The notes under the pieces: generated by a model
The model's input: only the letters and a program-made list of their open reading frames with translations
What the model was told of the DNA's origin: nothing
Databases searched by the model: none
Assembly (NCBI RefSeq): GCF_030504645.1
Contig: NZ_JAUKWQ010000003.1
Span: forward strand, 310,001 to 374,000
DNA from: Rhizobium oryzicola
GTDB lineage: Bacteria > Pseudomonadota > Alphaproteobacteria > Rhizobiales > Rhizobiaceae
DNA: 64,000 nt
Direction: 5' to 3'
Made by a program: the position numbers and the translations under genes
In this document: piece by piece, positions 26,559-36,731 of the stretch
Position numbering within the stretch: the first letter of the stretch is position 1
Layout of the letters: every line of letters begins with the position of its first letter

Positions 26559-27317
26559 TCAAACGAGCCTCAGTATCGAGGGTAGCGCAAGCGAAAGCCC
26601 CGACAGAAACAGCATCAGAAAGGCGAGGCGCCGCATGGCGAGCGGCGAAAGCGGCGGCGGAAAGCGTTTGGCGAGCCAGGTTGCTCCGATCACCACGGGT
26701 ATGGCCAGCAACCCCCACCAGAAAGAAGCCGAGGGCAGTTTCCCCACACCGGCCACGATGCCGAGCCGGACCACGGCATTCGTCGCGAAGATTGCCACCA
26801 GCGTTTCGCGAACGACCGCCGGCCTTAGCGGCTGTCGATAGAAATGATAGATCAGCGGCGGGCCGGCGGTTGAAAACATGCCGCCCATAACGCCTGCGAT
26901 CGCGCCGAAGCCCGCAAAGGAGACCGAGGAGGACAGCTGTTGAAGAGCTTCCGGCTTCAGGGATAGCTGAATGCTGGATACGACGATGACCAGACCCAGA
27001 ACCAGCTTTACCCAATCCAGCGAGGCGGATGCCATCAGGTTCAGCAACCAGTAGCCGATAGCCTGGAACACCAGGCTTGCCGCGAGCGCGGGTAAAAATT
27101 GCGGCCAGGCGATATCCCGCCAGCCGCGCGCCAAAACCTGTGCTGCATTGACGATCACGAGGAGGCTCACCAGCACCGCAGCGTCCGGCAATGGTAATAG
27201 GCCCGTCAGGCCGACCCCGCCCATCATGATCAGTCCGAGTGCGAAGCCCGTCAGCGTCTGCATATAGGCAGCAAGCGCCGCAATCAGCAGCAAATCTGCA
27301 AGGGCCGCTGCCGTCAT
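26559..27317 (-). CDS. TauE/SafE-family membrane exporter
   Basis: Integral membrane protein (252 aa) of the TauE/SafE (sulfite/sulfonate exporter) family, with about eight hydrophobic segments and the repeated family pattern (GLIMMGGVGLTGLLPLPDAA; AGVMGGMFSTAGPPLIYHFY). It begins 2 nt after the sulfoquinovosidase stop, so it is co-transcribed. In sulfoglycolytic loci such proteins are proposed to export the sulfonate end-product (sulfolactate or dihydroxypropanesulfonate) or sulfite. That role fits here but is inferred. Confidence 0.85.
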   Translation of the reverse strand: MTAAALADLLLIAALAAYMQTLTGFALGLIMMGGVGLTGLLPLPDAAVLVSLLVIVNAAQVLARGWRDIAWPQFLPALAASLVFQAIGYWLLNLMASASLDWVKLVLGLVIVVSSIQLSLKPEALQQLSSSVSFAGFGAIAGVMGGMFSTAGPPLIYHFYRQPLRPAVVRETLVAIFATNAVVRLGIVAGVGKLPSASFWWGLLAIPVVIGATWLAKRFPPPLSPLAMRRLAFLMLFLSGLSLALPSILRLV

Positions 27318-27319
27318 GG

Positions 27320-29311
27320 TCAGAGATCCCGCAACCCGTCGAACAATGCCTGGTAGGACGTGCCCTTGCGATAGAAGACCGCAGGCTGGCCAAGAGGCGC
27401 AGGAATGGTGGCCGTCTCGCCTCCGGCATGGGCTTCACCCGTCCAGACATGCACCCAGCTTTCGCCCTTGGGCAGATAGATCGTGCGGGTCGTTTCTGCC
27501 GCCTGCCAGACCGGGGCCACCAGCAGGTCGCGGCCGTAGAGATAGGCATCCTGGATTGCGTAGGTATCGCGGTCGTCCTCGTGATGGAGGAAGAGCGGAC
27601 GCTGCACCGGCAGACCCGTCTTTGCCGCCTCTGCCGATAGCGATTTGAGATAGGGCGCCAGATGCACATAGATCGCCGTCATGCGGGCGAAATGCGTGAG
27701 CACTTGCGGATCCTGGTCGATCTGCAGGTTGTCGCGCGGGCGGTTGCCCTCATGGCTGCGCATGACGGCAGTGAAGGCCGCCATTTCCGCCCAGCGCATG
27801 ATGAGTTCCGGCGTGCGGACATTGCCGAACAGGCTGGTGTAACCGCCGATATCCGAATGGTGGTAGGCATTGCCGAGCAGGCCGGATGAGAGCGCGCCGC
27901 AGATGACGGTGACGAGACCGTCATGCCGGGTGAAATCGACCGACTGATCGCCGCCCCACAGAAGCGGGCAATACGCCTGCACGCCAGTAAAGCCCGCTCG
28001 CATGAAGAAGAGCGCATCGCCGGTCTTGCCACGGCTTTCCACGGCCTTGGCGTTGACCTTTGCCCACAGCGTCGGCCAGGCATTGTGCATCAGCTTTGCG
28101 TCGATGCCGTTGGCGAGCTTCACATCGATCGGCAGATATTCGCCGAAATCCGCCATCCAGCCGGAGAGGCCGTAATCCAGCATGTTCTTGCCGATCACCT
28201 CTTCTGCAAACCAGTCGGCGGATTGCGGATTGGTGAAATCCACCACGCCGCAATCGAACTCGCCGAAGTCGACAAGGGCGGTCTTGCCCTGTTCATCCTT
28301 GGCGAAATAGCCTTTGGCATCCGCGATCGGGAACAGCGGGCCGTCGACGCAGAGATAGGGGTTCACGTAACCGAGGAAGCGGATGCCTTCGGCATTCAGC
28401 GCGGCGATCTTTTCCTTCAGCTTCGGATAGCGGCTTTCATTCGCCTGCCAATCCCAGAACAGGCGAGCACCAAAGGAGGTGTGACGAAGTCCCACCCAAT
28501 CCTCGCACCAAAGGCCGGAAACTTTCACGCCGGCGTCGCGCATCTTCTGCATGCGCGTGAATGAGTTCTCGCCGTCCTTCAGGCCGAGGATCGCGCCGCC
28601 ATAGACCCATTCGGGCAGTTCGGGCTGGCGCCCGAAACGCAGCGAAAGTTGCCCGACGAGATCGGCGAAGGTCGACGCGGCAAAGAATTCCAGCCGCTGC
28701 GGTACGGCCCAGACCTCGATCTCATGGAAACCATCGCGGCGGAAGTCGAAGACGGAATAGGCCGTCGTTTCCACATGCAGCGCATATTTGCGCGACGAAA
28801 TATAGGTCGGCTGCGGGTAGTTGGTGTTGTAGTAATCGCCGCCGGCCTTGCCGGTCACATCCGATTTGAAGGTGATTTCGGTGGTCTTGTCGCGTCCGAC
28901 GCCGGGTTCGGACGTCCAGAGGGGGAACTTCCGGCCGCGCATGTCGAAATAGGACATCTGCTCGCCACCGCCCCAGACATGCTCGTCGGCCTCGGCTGCA
29001 ATGCGAATCCAGACGCGGTTGATGGAGGCATCGAGCGATTCCGTGAGGACGTGGTTGCCTTTAATCGTCAGCGCGAAACGGGCAGGAAGCCACCGTGCCA
29101 CGGCAAATTCGATCCGATTGCCGCTGATCTCCACGGAGGTCAGCGCGGTGCGCTCCACCACGTAATCCTCGATCTCGAAGTTGCCGCGATACATGTCCAT
29201 CCGCTCTTCGCCGTGACCGACGAACAAAGCGGGTGCTGCTTCGGTATGGCGCAGGATTTCGCGACCGTCGATGGAGAGGATGAAGCCGCCGGGAATGAGA
29301 TCGAGTTGCAT
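27320..29311 (-). CDS. Sulfoquinovosidase, GH31 (YihQ family, KERW type)
   Basis: Retaining alpha-sulfoquinovosidase (663 aa) that releases sulfoquinovose from sulfoquinovosyl glycerol or the sulfolipid headgroup. No signal peptide, so it acts in the cytoplasm. The GH31 nucleophile is D388 in GWMADFGEYLP and the acid/base D455 in LLWGGDQSVDF. The sulfonate-recognition set is complete in the Agrobacterium form: K245 (GLKDG), E270 (GLWCEDW), R283 and W286 (GARLFWDW), the KERW pattern equivalent to Q-Q-R-W of E. coli YihQ. This separates it from ordinary alpha-glucosidases. Met at 29311 is chosen because upstream codons overlap the SDR gene; the gap to that gene is 11 nt. Confidence 0.9.
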   Translation of the reverse strand: MQLDLIPGGFILSIDGREILRHTEAAPALFVGHGEERMDMYRGNFEIEDYVVERTALTSVEISGNRIEFAVARWLPARFALTIKGNHVLTESLDASINRVWIRIAAEADEHVWGGGEQMSYFDMRGRKFPLWTSEPGVGRDKTTEITFKSDVTGKAGGDYYNTNYPQPTYISSRKYALHVETTAYSVFDFRRDGFHEIEVWAVPQRLEFFAASTFADLVGQLSLRFGRQPELPEWVYGGAILGLKDGENSFTRMQKMRDAGVKVSGLWCEDWVGLRHTSFGARLFWDWQANESRYPKLKEKIAALNAEGIRFLGYVNPYLCVDGPLFPIADAKGYFAKDEQGKTALVDFGEFDCGVVDFTNPQSADWFAEEVIGKNMLDYGLSGWMADFGEYLPIDVKLANGIDAKLMHNAWPTLWAKVNAKAVESRGKTGDALFFMRAGFTGVQAYCPLLWGGDQSVDFTRHDGLVTVICGALSSGLLGNAYHHSDIGGYTSLFGNVRTPELIMRWAEMAAFTAVMRSHEGNRPRDNLQIDQDPQVLTHFARMTAIYVHLAPYLKSLSAEAAKTGLPVQRPLFLHHEDDRDTYAIQDAYLYGRDLLVAPVWQAAETTRTIYLPKGESWVHVWTGEAHAGGETATIPAPLGQPAVFYRKGTSYQALFDGLRDL

Positions 29312-29322
29312 GGAGAAGACTT

Positions 29323-30087
29323 TCAGTTCTGGGTCAGGCCGGCGTCGACGACGAAATTGGCGCCGGTGCAGCCATTGCTTTCGTCGGAGCCGAGGAAGAG
29401 GGCGAGGCGCGCCACATGGCTGGCATCGAGGCGGAATTTCAGGGCCTGCAGATCGATGAACTGCTGGTTCTGTTCCGGCGTCGTCCACAGCGCCAGCTGG
29501 CGTTCGGTGACGATGGCACCAGGTACGATGCAGTTGACGCGGATGCCGGACGGGCCAAGTTCGCGGGCAAGCGTCTTGGTCAGGCCGTTGATGGCAGCCT
29601 TCGAGGTGGTATAGCCCACCATGCCCGGGCGACCGCGCATCCAGGAAATCGAGCTGAACATGATGACGGAGCCGCCACCATTTTCGGTCATGCCCTTGGT
29701 CACCGCCTGGGTGACGAAGAACTGGTGGTCGAGGTTCATGGCAAGCGCGCGCCGCCAGTACTCCGGCTCCACCTCGTCCATGGCGTGCCGGTCATCCTTG
29801 CCGGCATTGTTGACGAGAACCGAAACGGGACCATGCTCTGCCTCGATTCTGGCGACCACGGCACGGGTCGCCGGAATATCGGTCAGGTCGCAAGCGTAGA
29901 AGGAAGCACCGGTCGCCGGTGCCGTGGCGGCCCCGGCCGCCTCGTTGATATCGACGAAGGACACGCGGGCGCCTTGCGCCCGATAGGCCTTGACCATTTC
30001 CTCGCCGATGCCGGACGCGCCGCCGGTGATGAGGACATGGCGGTTTTCGAGAGAACGGTAGTCAACTGTCTCGTAGGATGCGGACAT
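29323..30087 (-). CDS. SDR dehydrogenase, probable sulfoquinovose 1-dehydrogenase
   Basis: Short-chain dehydrogenase/reductase (254 aa). The NAD(P)-binding motif is TGGASGIG (21-28), the structural motif NNAG (93-96), with catalytic Ser145/146 in FSSISW, Tyr159 and Lys163 in YTTSK. In the sulfo-Entner-Doudoroff route the first step is oxidation of sulfoquinovose to 6-deoxy-6-sulfogluconolactone by an SDR. Its place between sulfoquinovosidase and lactonase genes (gaps 11 and 8 nt) supports this. Other sugar dehydrogenases look alike, so the substrate is context-based. Confidence 0.82.
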   Translation of the reverse strand: MSASYETVDYRSLENRHVLITGGASGIGEEMVKAYRAQGARVSFVDINEAAGAATAPATGASFYACDLTDIPATRAVVARIEAEHGPVSVLVNNAGKDDRHAMDEVEPEYWRRALAMNLDHQFFVTQAVTKGMTENGGGSVIMFSSISWMRGRPGMVGYTTSKAAINGLTKTLARELGPSGIRVNCIVPGAIVTERQLALWTTPEQNQQFIDLQALKFRLDASHVARLALFLGSDESNGCTGANFVVDAGLTQN

Positions 30088-30095
30088 GGTCTTAC

Positions 30096-30980
30096 TCAGA
30101 TGTCTGGATTGAAAAGCGGTTTGGAGAGGCCTGGTACATCCGTGCGCATGGCAAACAGCGCGCCGGAAAGCGGATATTGGGCAAGCTCCTCGGCGGAGCG
30201 TCCGATGCTGGCACTGGTGCAGTAGAGGGTCTTCAGGTCAGGGCCGCCAAAAGTCACCATGGTCGGGCATTTGGCAGGCACCGGATATTCGGCCAGAAGC
30301 CTTCCGTCCGGTGCATAGCACTGCACGCGACCGCCCTCGAACAGTGCGGTCCAGTAGCGGCCTTCCACATCCACGGCGCCGCCGTCAGGGCGGCCCTTGT
30401 CGGTCTCGGAGCCAAATTTCGCAAAGAGCTGGCGGTTTTCCGCCGCGCCCGTCGCCACATCATAGTCATAGGTGTAGAGCGAGTAGCGCAGCGTATCGGA
30501 ATGATAGAGCCGCTTGCCGTCGGGAGAGAAGGCGACACCGTTCGAGGTCAGAAGACCGACGCTCAGCTTTTGCAGCCCTCGGCTGTCGTAGCGATAGAGG
30601 CTGGCAATGCCGCGTTCGCGGGTCTCGTCCACCGTTCCGGCGATAAAGCGGCCCGCAGGATCGACCATGCCATCGTTGAAACGACTGATGGATTGATCTT
30701 CCGGGTTGTCTGCCAGCTTGCGGGTGAGTTTGCCTTCGGCAGAGACCAGCCAAAGGCCGGAGCGAAGACCGGCGATGAAGCCGCCGCCCTGTGCAAGCCC
30801 AATGCAGCCGACTTCTTCCGGCAGTTCTAGCATACCGAGCGACCCGTCTGCCGGATCGAAGCGATGGATACGGCTTTGCTTGATGTCCACGAAGTAGAGC
30901 ACCTGCTCGGCGACCGACCACAGGGGGCATTCGCCAAGGGCGGTCTTTGCATCGAGAACGAGGTCGAAACCGGCTGTCAC
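30096..30980 (-). CDS. SMP-30/gluconolactonase family lactonase, probable sulfogluconolactonase
   Basis: Six-bladed beta-propeller lactonase (294 aa from GTG 30980). Divalent-metal ligands of the family are seen: Glu in ALGECPLW, Asn/Asp in RFNDGMVDPAGRFIAG, and Asn/Asp in SNGVAFSPDGKRLYHSD. The GTG start lies 10 nt after the aldolase stop with GAGG upstream; an ATG at 31034 would overlap the aldolase by 44 bases. It should hydrolyse the lactone made by the neighbouring SDR to 6-deoxy-6-sulfogluconate. Confidence 0.82.
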   Translation of the reverse strand: MTAGFDLVLDAKTALGECPLWSVAEQVLYFVDIKQSRIHRFDPADGSLGMLELPEEVGCIGLAQGGGFIAGLRSGLWLVSAEGKLTRKLADNPEDQSISRFNDGMVDPAGRFIAGTVDETRERGIASLYRYDSRGLQKLSVGLLTSNGVAFSPDGKRLYHSDTLRYSLYTYDYDVATGAAENRQLFAKFGSETDKGRPDGGAVDVEGRYWTALFEGGRVQCYAPDGRLLAEYPVPAKCPTMVTFGGPDLKTLYCTSASIGRSAEELAQYPLSGALFAMRTDVPGLSKPLFNPDI

Positions 30981-30990
30981 CTCAACCACC

Positions 30991-31797
30991 TCAATAGGCT
31001 GCCGTGGGAGCCGCGACAGCGGGCTTTTCCTCACCCTTCAACTGGCCCAACCAATCATTGGCGCGGCCGGTCATCATGGCGATGTCGGAGGCTATGGCGG
31101 CATAGTCATAGCCATAGCCGATGAAGCGCTTCACCATGTCCGGGTTCGGACCGACAATGCCGATCGGCTTATCCGCGGCATGCGCATCCTTGGCGGCCTT
31201 CTCGATCAGCGCCTGCACCTCCGGATGGGCGATATTGCCGATATGGCCCATGGCGGCGGAGAGATCGCCGGGGCCGACGAACAGCGCGTCAATGCCCTCG
31301 ACTGCGGCAATCTCCGGCAGGCGCTCGATGGCCTCAGGCGTTTCCAGCTGCACAATGGTGCAGACATCCTCATTGGCTTTCTTGAGGTAATTCGGGATGG
31401 TCCCGAACTTCGAGCCGCGATGAACGGCAGCGACCCCGCGAATGCCATGCGGGGGATAACGGGTAAAGGAGGCGGCGGCCTTTGCCTCTTCCGCCGTCTG
31501 CACGAAAGGCAGCATCACGGTGCGGGCGCCTGCATCCATGCAGCGTTTGACCAGTACCTGATCGTTCCAGGCGAGACGCACGACGGCATCGGCAGGCGTG
31601 CAGCCGATGGCGCGCAGGATATGGGCGAGATCGGATACCTCGATCGGCACATGCTCCATGTCCACCACAAGGAAGTCGAAGCCGGCATAGCCGAGCGCTT
31701 CGGCACTGGCAGGGGCTGCAGCCATCAGCCAGGTGCCGAGCGGCGTCGCGCGGTTCTTGTCGGAGAGCCAGGATTTGAAGGGGTTCAGCGTGCTCAT
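30991..31797 (-). CDS. HpcH/HpaI-family class II aldolase, probable KDSG aldolase
   Basis: Metal-dependent pyruvate aldolase (268 aa). The HpaI-type barrel shows FLVVDMEHVPIEV, the substrate-binding Arg in VVRLAWND, metal Glu in QLETPEA and metal Asp in FVGPGDLSAAMG. In the sulfo-ED route it would cleave 2-keto-3,6-dideoxy-6-sulfogluconate (KDSG) to pyruvate and sulfolactaldehyde. It sits between dehydratase (12-nt gap) and lactonase (10-nt gap), in reaction order. The C-terminal EEKPAVAAPTAAY tail is low-complexity and probably disordered. Confidence 0.82.
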   Translation of the reverse strand: MSTLNPFKSWLSDKNRATPLGTWLMAAAPASAEALGYAGFDFLVVDMEHVPIEVSDLAHILRAIGCTPADAVVRLAWNDQVLVKRCMDAGARTVMLPFVQTAEEAKAAASFTRYPPHGIRGVAAVHRGSKFGTIPNYLKKANEDVCTIVQLETPEAIERLPEIAAVEGIDALFVGPGDLSAAMGHIGNIAHPEVQALIEKAAKDAHAADKPIGIVGPNPDMVKRFIGYGYDYAAIASDIAMMTGRANDWLGQLKGEEKPAVAAPTAAY

Positions 31798-31809
31798 TGG
31801 GCTCGTCCT

Positions 31810-33546
31810 TTAGAAAATGACCGGGTCCGGCACCTTGGCCGGGCCGCTCAGGAAATCGAAATCGCAACCTTGGTCAGCCTGGCTGACATGCTGCTGGTAG
31901 AGCGCCGCAAACGAGCGTTCGTAAATGCGCGCCGTCGGCTTCCACTCCGCGCGGCGGGCCGCCAGTTCCTCGTCGCTGACCTTCATGTTGATGGTGCCGG
32001 CCGCCACGTCGAGTTCGATGAGGTCGCCAGTCTTTACGAGCGCCAGCGGCCCGCCAATCGCCGCTTCCGGCGAGACATGCAGAATGCAGGTGCCATAATG
32101 GGTGCCGCTCATGCGCGCATCGGAAATGCGCACCATGTCACGCACGCCCAGTTTCAGAAGCTTTTTCGGGATTGGCAGATTGCCCCATTCCGGCATGCCC
32201 GGCGCGCCGACAGGACCGGCGTTGCGCAGGATGATGACGGTGTCTTCCGTTACATCCAAGTCTGGATTGTCGAGCGTCTTGTTCATCGTCGCCGGGTCAT
32301 CGAAAACGATCGCCGGGCCGACATGCTTCAGGAACTTCGGATTGGCAGCGGAGGATTTCATCACCGCGCCATTGGGGGCCAGATTGCCGCGTAGCACCTC
32401 CAGCGTCTTGCCCTTCGAAAGCGGCACGACCGGATTGCTCTCGTCGCGAATGATCTCGTCGTTCCAGCATTCGGCATCGGCGATGTTCTCGCCGATCGTC
32501 TTGCCGTTGACGGTCGGACGCGACAGGTCGAGATGATGCGAAAACTTCTTCAAGAGCGCGTTGAGGCCGCCGGCGAAGTAAAAATCCTCCATCAGGTATT
32601 CGCCGGACGGGAAGACGTTCGCTGCGACCGGGATCTTTGCGGCCATGGCCGACATGTCATCTAGCGTCAGTTCGACACCGGCGCGGCGGGCCATGGCAAT
32701 CAGATGCACGGCCGCATTGGTGGAACCGCCCATCGCCATATAGGCGACGAGACCGTTTTCGAAGCTTGCCTTGTTGAGGATGTCGGAGGGTTTCAGGTCT
32801 TCCCAGACCATCTCGACAATCCGTACGCCGCAGAGCGAGGCCATCCGCGGATGACCTGAGTCGACGGCGGGAATGGAGGAAGCCCCCGGCAGCGTCATGC
32901 CCATGGCATCGGCAATCGAGGTCATGGTAGACGCCGTGCCGATGGTGTTGCAGGTACCGGCGGAACGGGTCATCCGGCTTTCCAGATCCACCCAGTCATC
33001 CTTGGTGATGTTTCCGGCGCGCAGTTCGTCCCAGTATTTCTTGGTATGCGTGCCTGCACCCGTCTTGATGCCGCGCCACTGGCCATTCGACATGGGACCC
33101 GCTGGACAATAGATGACCGGAATATCCATGGAAAACGCGCCCATCAATAGGCCGGGCGTGGACTTGTCGCAGCCGCCGAGCAGCACCGCGCCATCGATCG
33201 GGTGAGAACGCAGCAACTCCTCGCATTCCATGGCGAGGAAGTTGCGGTAGAGCATGGTGGTAGGCTTCACCATCACTTCGCCGACGGAAAGCGCGGGCAT
33301 TTCGACCGGGTAGCCACCCGCCTGCCAGACGCCCCGCTTCACCGCTTCCGCGCGGTCGCGCAGATGCGCGTGGCAGGGGCTCATCTCGCTCCAGGTGTTG
33401 ATGATGCCGATCACCGGCCGGCCCATGAATTCGTCGCGGCGCATGCCCATCTGCTGGGTGCGCTGGCGGTGCGCGAAGCCGCGCATGTCGTCGGACGCAA
33501 ACCAGCGCTGGCTGCGCAGTTCGGAAAGCTCTTTTCTTTTTGTCAT
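31810..33546 (-). CDS. IlvD/EDD-family dehydratase, probable sulfogluconate dehydratase
   Basis: Fe-S dehydratase (578 aa) of the IlvD/Edd family. The three cluster-binding cysteines are in place: C58 (MSPCHAHL), C126 (LLGGCDKSTPG) and C199 (SAGTCNTIGTAST). Members also act on L-arabinonate, xylonate or dihydroxy acids. Here the neighbours (sulfoquinovosidase, SDR, lactonase, aldolase) point to dehydration of 6-deoxy-6-sulfogluconate to KDSG. The permease gene lies 5 nt upstream. Confidence 0.87.
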   Translation of the reverse strand: MTKRKELSELRSQRWFASDDMRGFAHRQRTQQMGMRRDEFMGRPVIGIINTWSEMSPCHAHLRDRAEAVKRGVWQAGGYPVEMPALSVGEVMVKPTTMLYRNFLAMECEELLRSHPIDGAVLLGGCDKSTPGLLMGAFSMDIPVIYCPAGPMSNGQWRGIKTGAGTHTKKYWDELRAGNITKDDWVDLESRMTRSAGTCNTIGTASTMTSIADAMGMTLPGASSIPAVDSGHPRMASLCGVRIVEMVWEDLKPSDILNKASFENGLVAYMAMGGSTNAAVHLIAMARRAGVELTLDDMSAMAAKIPVAANVFPSGEYLMEDFYFAGGLNALLKKFSHHLDLSRPTVNGKTIGENIADAECWNDEIIRDESNPVVPLSKGKTLEVLRGNLAPNGAVMKSSAANPKFLKHVGPAIVFDDPATMNKTLDNPDLDVTEDTVIILRNAGPVGAPGMPEWGNLPIPKKLLKLGVRDMVRISDARMSGTHYGTCILHVSPEAAIGGPLALVKTGDLIELDVAAGTINMKVSDEELAARRAEWKPTARIYERSFAALYQQHVSQADQGCDFDFLSGPAKVPDPVIF

Positions 33547-33551
33547 TGTGC

Positions 33552-34400
33552 TTATCCCTTGATGCCGCCTGCGGTGAGGCCGGAAACCACGCGCTCCTGG
33601 AAGATCACGATCAGGACGGCGACCGGCACGATGCCGACGACGAGCGCTGCTGATATCACCGGCCAGGGGAAGGCGAATTCGCCCTGATAAAGCTGGATGC
33701 CAACCGGCAGGGTGCGCAGCGCCGGGTTGGAGTTGAACGAGAGCGCGAGCAGGAATTCATCCCAGGCGTTGACGAAGGCGAGGATGCCGGCGGTGAAGAC
33801 GCCCGGCGCGCAGAGCGGCACCACGACTTTGAACAGCGCGCCGAGGCGCGTGCAGCCATCGATCATCGCGGCATTTTCGAGATCGCGCGGAATGCCCTCG
33901 AAGAAGGAGACGAGCATCAGCGTGCAGACCGGCAGCGACAGTACCGTATAGGGCAGGATCAGCGCGATCCATGTGTTGAGCAGGTTCAGCGCCCGCATGA
34001 TCTCGAACAGCGGCACCAGCAGCGTCACCAGCGGGAAGGTGGAGACGGCAATGATGGCCGACAGGATCAGGCCGCGATATTTCAGGTTCAGCCGCGCGAT
34101 CGCATAGGCCGCCAGCACCGAGATAAACAGCGTCAGGCAGGTGGAGAGAAGCGCGACCATCAGGCTGTTGAACAGGAACAGATGCAGCGGCTGGTCGGAA
34201 AAGGCCTGCATGTAATTGGCAAGCGTCGGCGCATGCGGAAACCAGCTGATCGGCTTCAGCGTCAGTTCGGCTTCCGTCTTCAGCGAGGTGAACAGGATCC
34301 ACAGCGCCGGGAACATGCCGTTGACCAGCAGGATGATGGCGGCGATGGCGCGGAGCGGTTTGCCGGAAAGGGCGCCAGGCTGGGTGACAGTAGCGGTCAT
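33552..34400 (-). CDS. Sulfoquinovoside ABC transporter permease, MalG type
   Basis: Inner-membrane permease (282 aa from ATG 34400; a longer open frame upstream overlaps the partner permease and is not coding). Six hydrophobic segments; the EAA loop is GIPRDLENAAMIDGCTRLGA, then VVPLCAPGVFTAGILAFVNA and the ending RVVSGLTAGGIKG. It lies 5 nt after the partner permease and 5 nt before the dehydratase gene, so importer and pathway are one transcript. The substrate is inferred from the locus. Confidence 0.9.
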   Translation of the reverse strand: MTATVTQPGALSGKPLRAIAAIILLVNGMFPALWILFTSLKTEAELTLKPISWFPHAPTLANYMQAFSDQPLHLFLFNSLMVALLSTCLTLFISVLAAYAIARLNLKYRGLILSAIIAVSTFPLVTLLVPLFEIMRALNLLNTWIALILPYTVLSLPVCTLMLVSFFEGIPRDLENAAMIDGCTRLGALFKVVVPLCAPGVFTAGILAFVNAWDEFLLALSFNSNPALRTLPVGIQLYQGEFAFPWPVISAALVVGIVPVAVLIVIFQERVVSGLTAGGIKG

Positions 34401-34405
34401 AATCT

Positions 34406-35338
34406 TTAGCCCTTCGTCCGGATGATTCTGAGATAGACGACGGTGACGCACATGGAGAGCAGGAACATCACCACGGCGAGTGCCGAGCCATAGCCGAGAT
34501 CGAGGAAGGAAATGGTGTTCTGGTGGATGTACATGGCCAGCGTTGACGTGGAGGTGCCAGGCCCACCGCCGGTCATCATGTAGGGGATGTCGAAGGTTTG
34601 CAGCGCTGTGATCGTGCGGAAGATCAGTGCCACCACGATCGAGGGTTTCAGCAGCGGCAGGGTGATCTCGACGAACTGGCGAACGCGTCCCGCGCCGTCC
34701 ACATCGGCAGCCTCGTAAAGCGAGCGCGGAATAGTCTGCAAGCCGGCCAGAATGATCAGGGCCATGAAGGAGGAGGTCTTCCAGATGATGGTGAGACAGA
34801 TGGCGGCCATGGCCCAGTTGGGCGAGTTGAACCAGATGACGCCGGGCAGGCCAAGCCGCATCAGAACGTCGTTCACGACCCCATATTCGGAATGGAAGAA
34901 CCAGGCGAAGATCAGGCCGGCGAAGGACAGCGGCAGCGCCCAGGGAATGAGGAGCGAGAGGCGCACCGGCCATTGCACACGGAAAGGCAGGTTGGCGAGA
35001 AGCGCCAATGCCATGCCCACGACCAGCGCACCGGGAACGGTGATCAGCGTGATCAGAACCGTGTTCCAGGTGGTTTCCCAGAAGACAGGATCGTCGATCA
35101 TCAGCCGGTAGTTGTCCAAACCGACAAATTCAGCCGGCAGGCCCGATGTCAGCGACAGCGAGAAGAAGCTCGTATAGCCCAGCCGCAGAACGGGATAGAC
35201 AATGATCAGCGACAGAAGCAGGGCCGCCGGTGCCAGCAGCAGAACGGCAAGCGCGCGGTCGCTGAGGTCGAGCATCTTCGTCCAGGCGGGCGGCTGCTTT
35301 TCGATACGATCTGTCGTGCTGAGGGTGGATGTCGTCAC
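34406..35338 (-). CDS. Sulfoquinovoside ABC transporter permease, MalF type
   Basis: Inner-membrane permease (310 aa) with a cytoplasmic N-terminal tail, a first membrane segment at about 30-50, the EAA loop SLYEAADVDGAGRVRQFVEI, and the MalF-like FDIPYMMTGGGPGTSTSTL stretch. It follows the binding-protein gene after a 123-nt gap that contains a stem-loop, so it is probably expressed less than the binding protein. Confidence 0.9.
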   Translation of the reverse strand: MTTSTLSTTDRIEKQPPAWTKMLDLSDRALAVLLLAPAALLLSLIIVYPVLRLGYTSFFSLSLTSGLPAEFVGLDNYRLMIDDPVFWETTWNTVLITLITVPGALVVGMALALLANLPFRVQWPVRLSLLIPWALPLSFAGLIFAWFFHSEYGVVNDVLMRLGLPGVIWFNSPNWAMAAICLTIIWKTSSFMALIILAGLQTIPRSLYEAADVDGAGRVRQFVEITLPLLKPSIVVALIFRTITALQTFDIPYMMTGGGPGTSTSTLAMYIHQNTISFLDLGYGSALAVVMFLLSMCVTVVYLRIIRTKG

Positions 35339-35413
35339 CTTGCGGCTCCCACGCTTGATAAACGGTTCAAGTCACCCCGCCGGCGGCGTTACGCGCGCTG
35401 GCTTGTGGGGCGG

Positions 35414-35441
35414 GGAGAGGGCGAGCAATCTCGTCCTCTCC
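35414..35441 (-). other. Stem-loop 20 nt after binding-protein stop
   Basis: On the minus strand, GGAGAGG-A-CGAG pairs with CTCG-C-CCTCTCC (11 bp with one mismatch) around tetraloop ATTG, in the 123-nt gap between the binding-protein and permease genes. No T-run follows. Same position as the hairpins after the other binding-protein genes. Confidence 0.6.
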
Positions 35442-35461
35442 GTTTCGAAGTCTGTTGCGGG

Positions 35462-36712
<1,251 letters not shown>

Positions 36713-36731
36713 TTATCGGTGATGATCGTTG

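Noticed and set aside
25498..26841. A 447-codon plus-strand frame opposite glpK
   Set aside because: It lies antisense to a clear glycerol kinase and shows no domain or ribosome-binding site worth crediting.
27320..29311. Generic alpha-glucosidase/alpha-xylosidase naming for the GH31 gene
   Set aside because: The K245/E270/R283/W286 set and the surrounding sulfo-ED genes fit sulfoquinovosidase better.
27320..29488. Longer sulfoquinovosidase starting at 29488
   Set aside because: The added 59 residues are Arg/Pro-rich and overlap the SDR gene in another frame. The Met at 29311 gives the family length and the known residue spacing.
31810..33546. Dihydroxy-acid dehydratase (ilvD) for branched-chain amino acid synthesis
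   Set aside because: Same family, but the gene sits inside a sugar-acid catabolic operon, which favours a sugar-acid dehydratase.
33552..34973. A 473-residue permease starting at 34973
   Set aside because: The first ~190 residues are out-of-frame translation of the partner permease. The real start is ATG 34400, giving a normal 282-aa protein.
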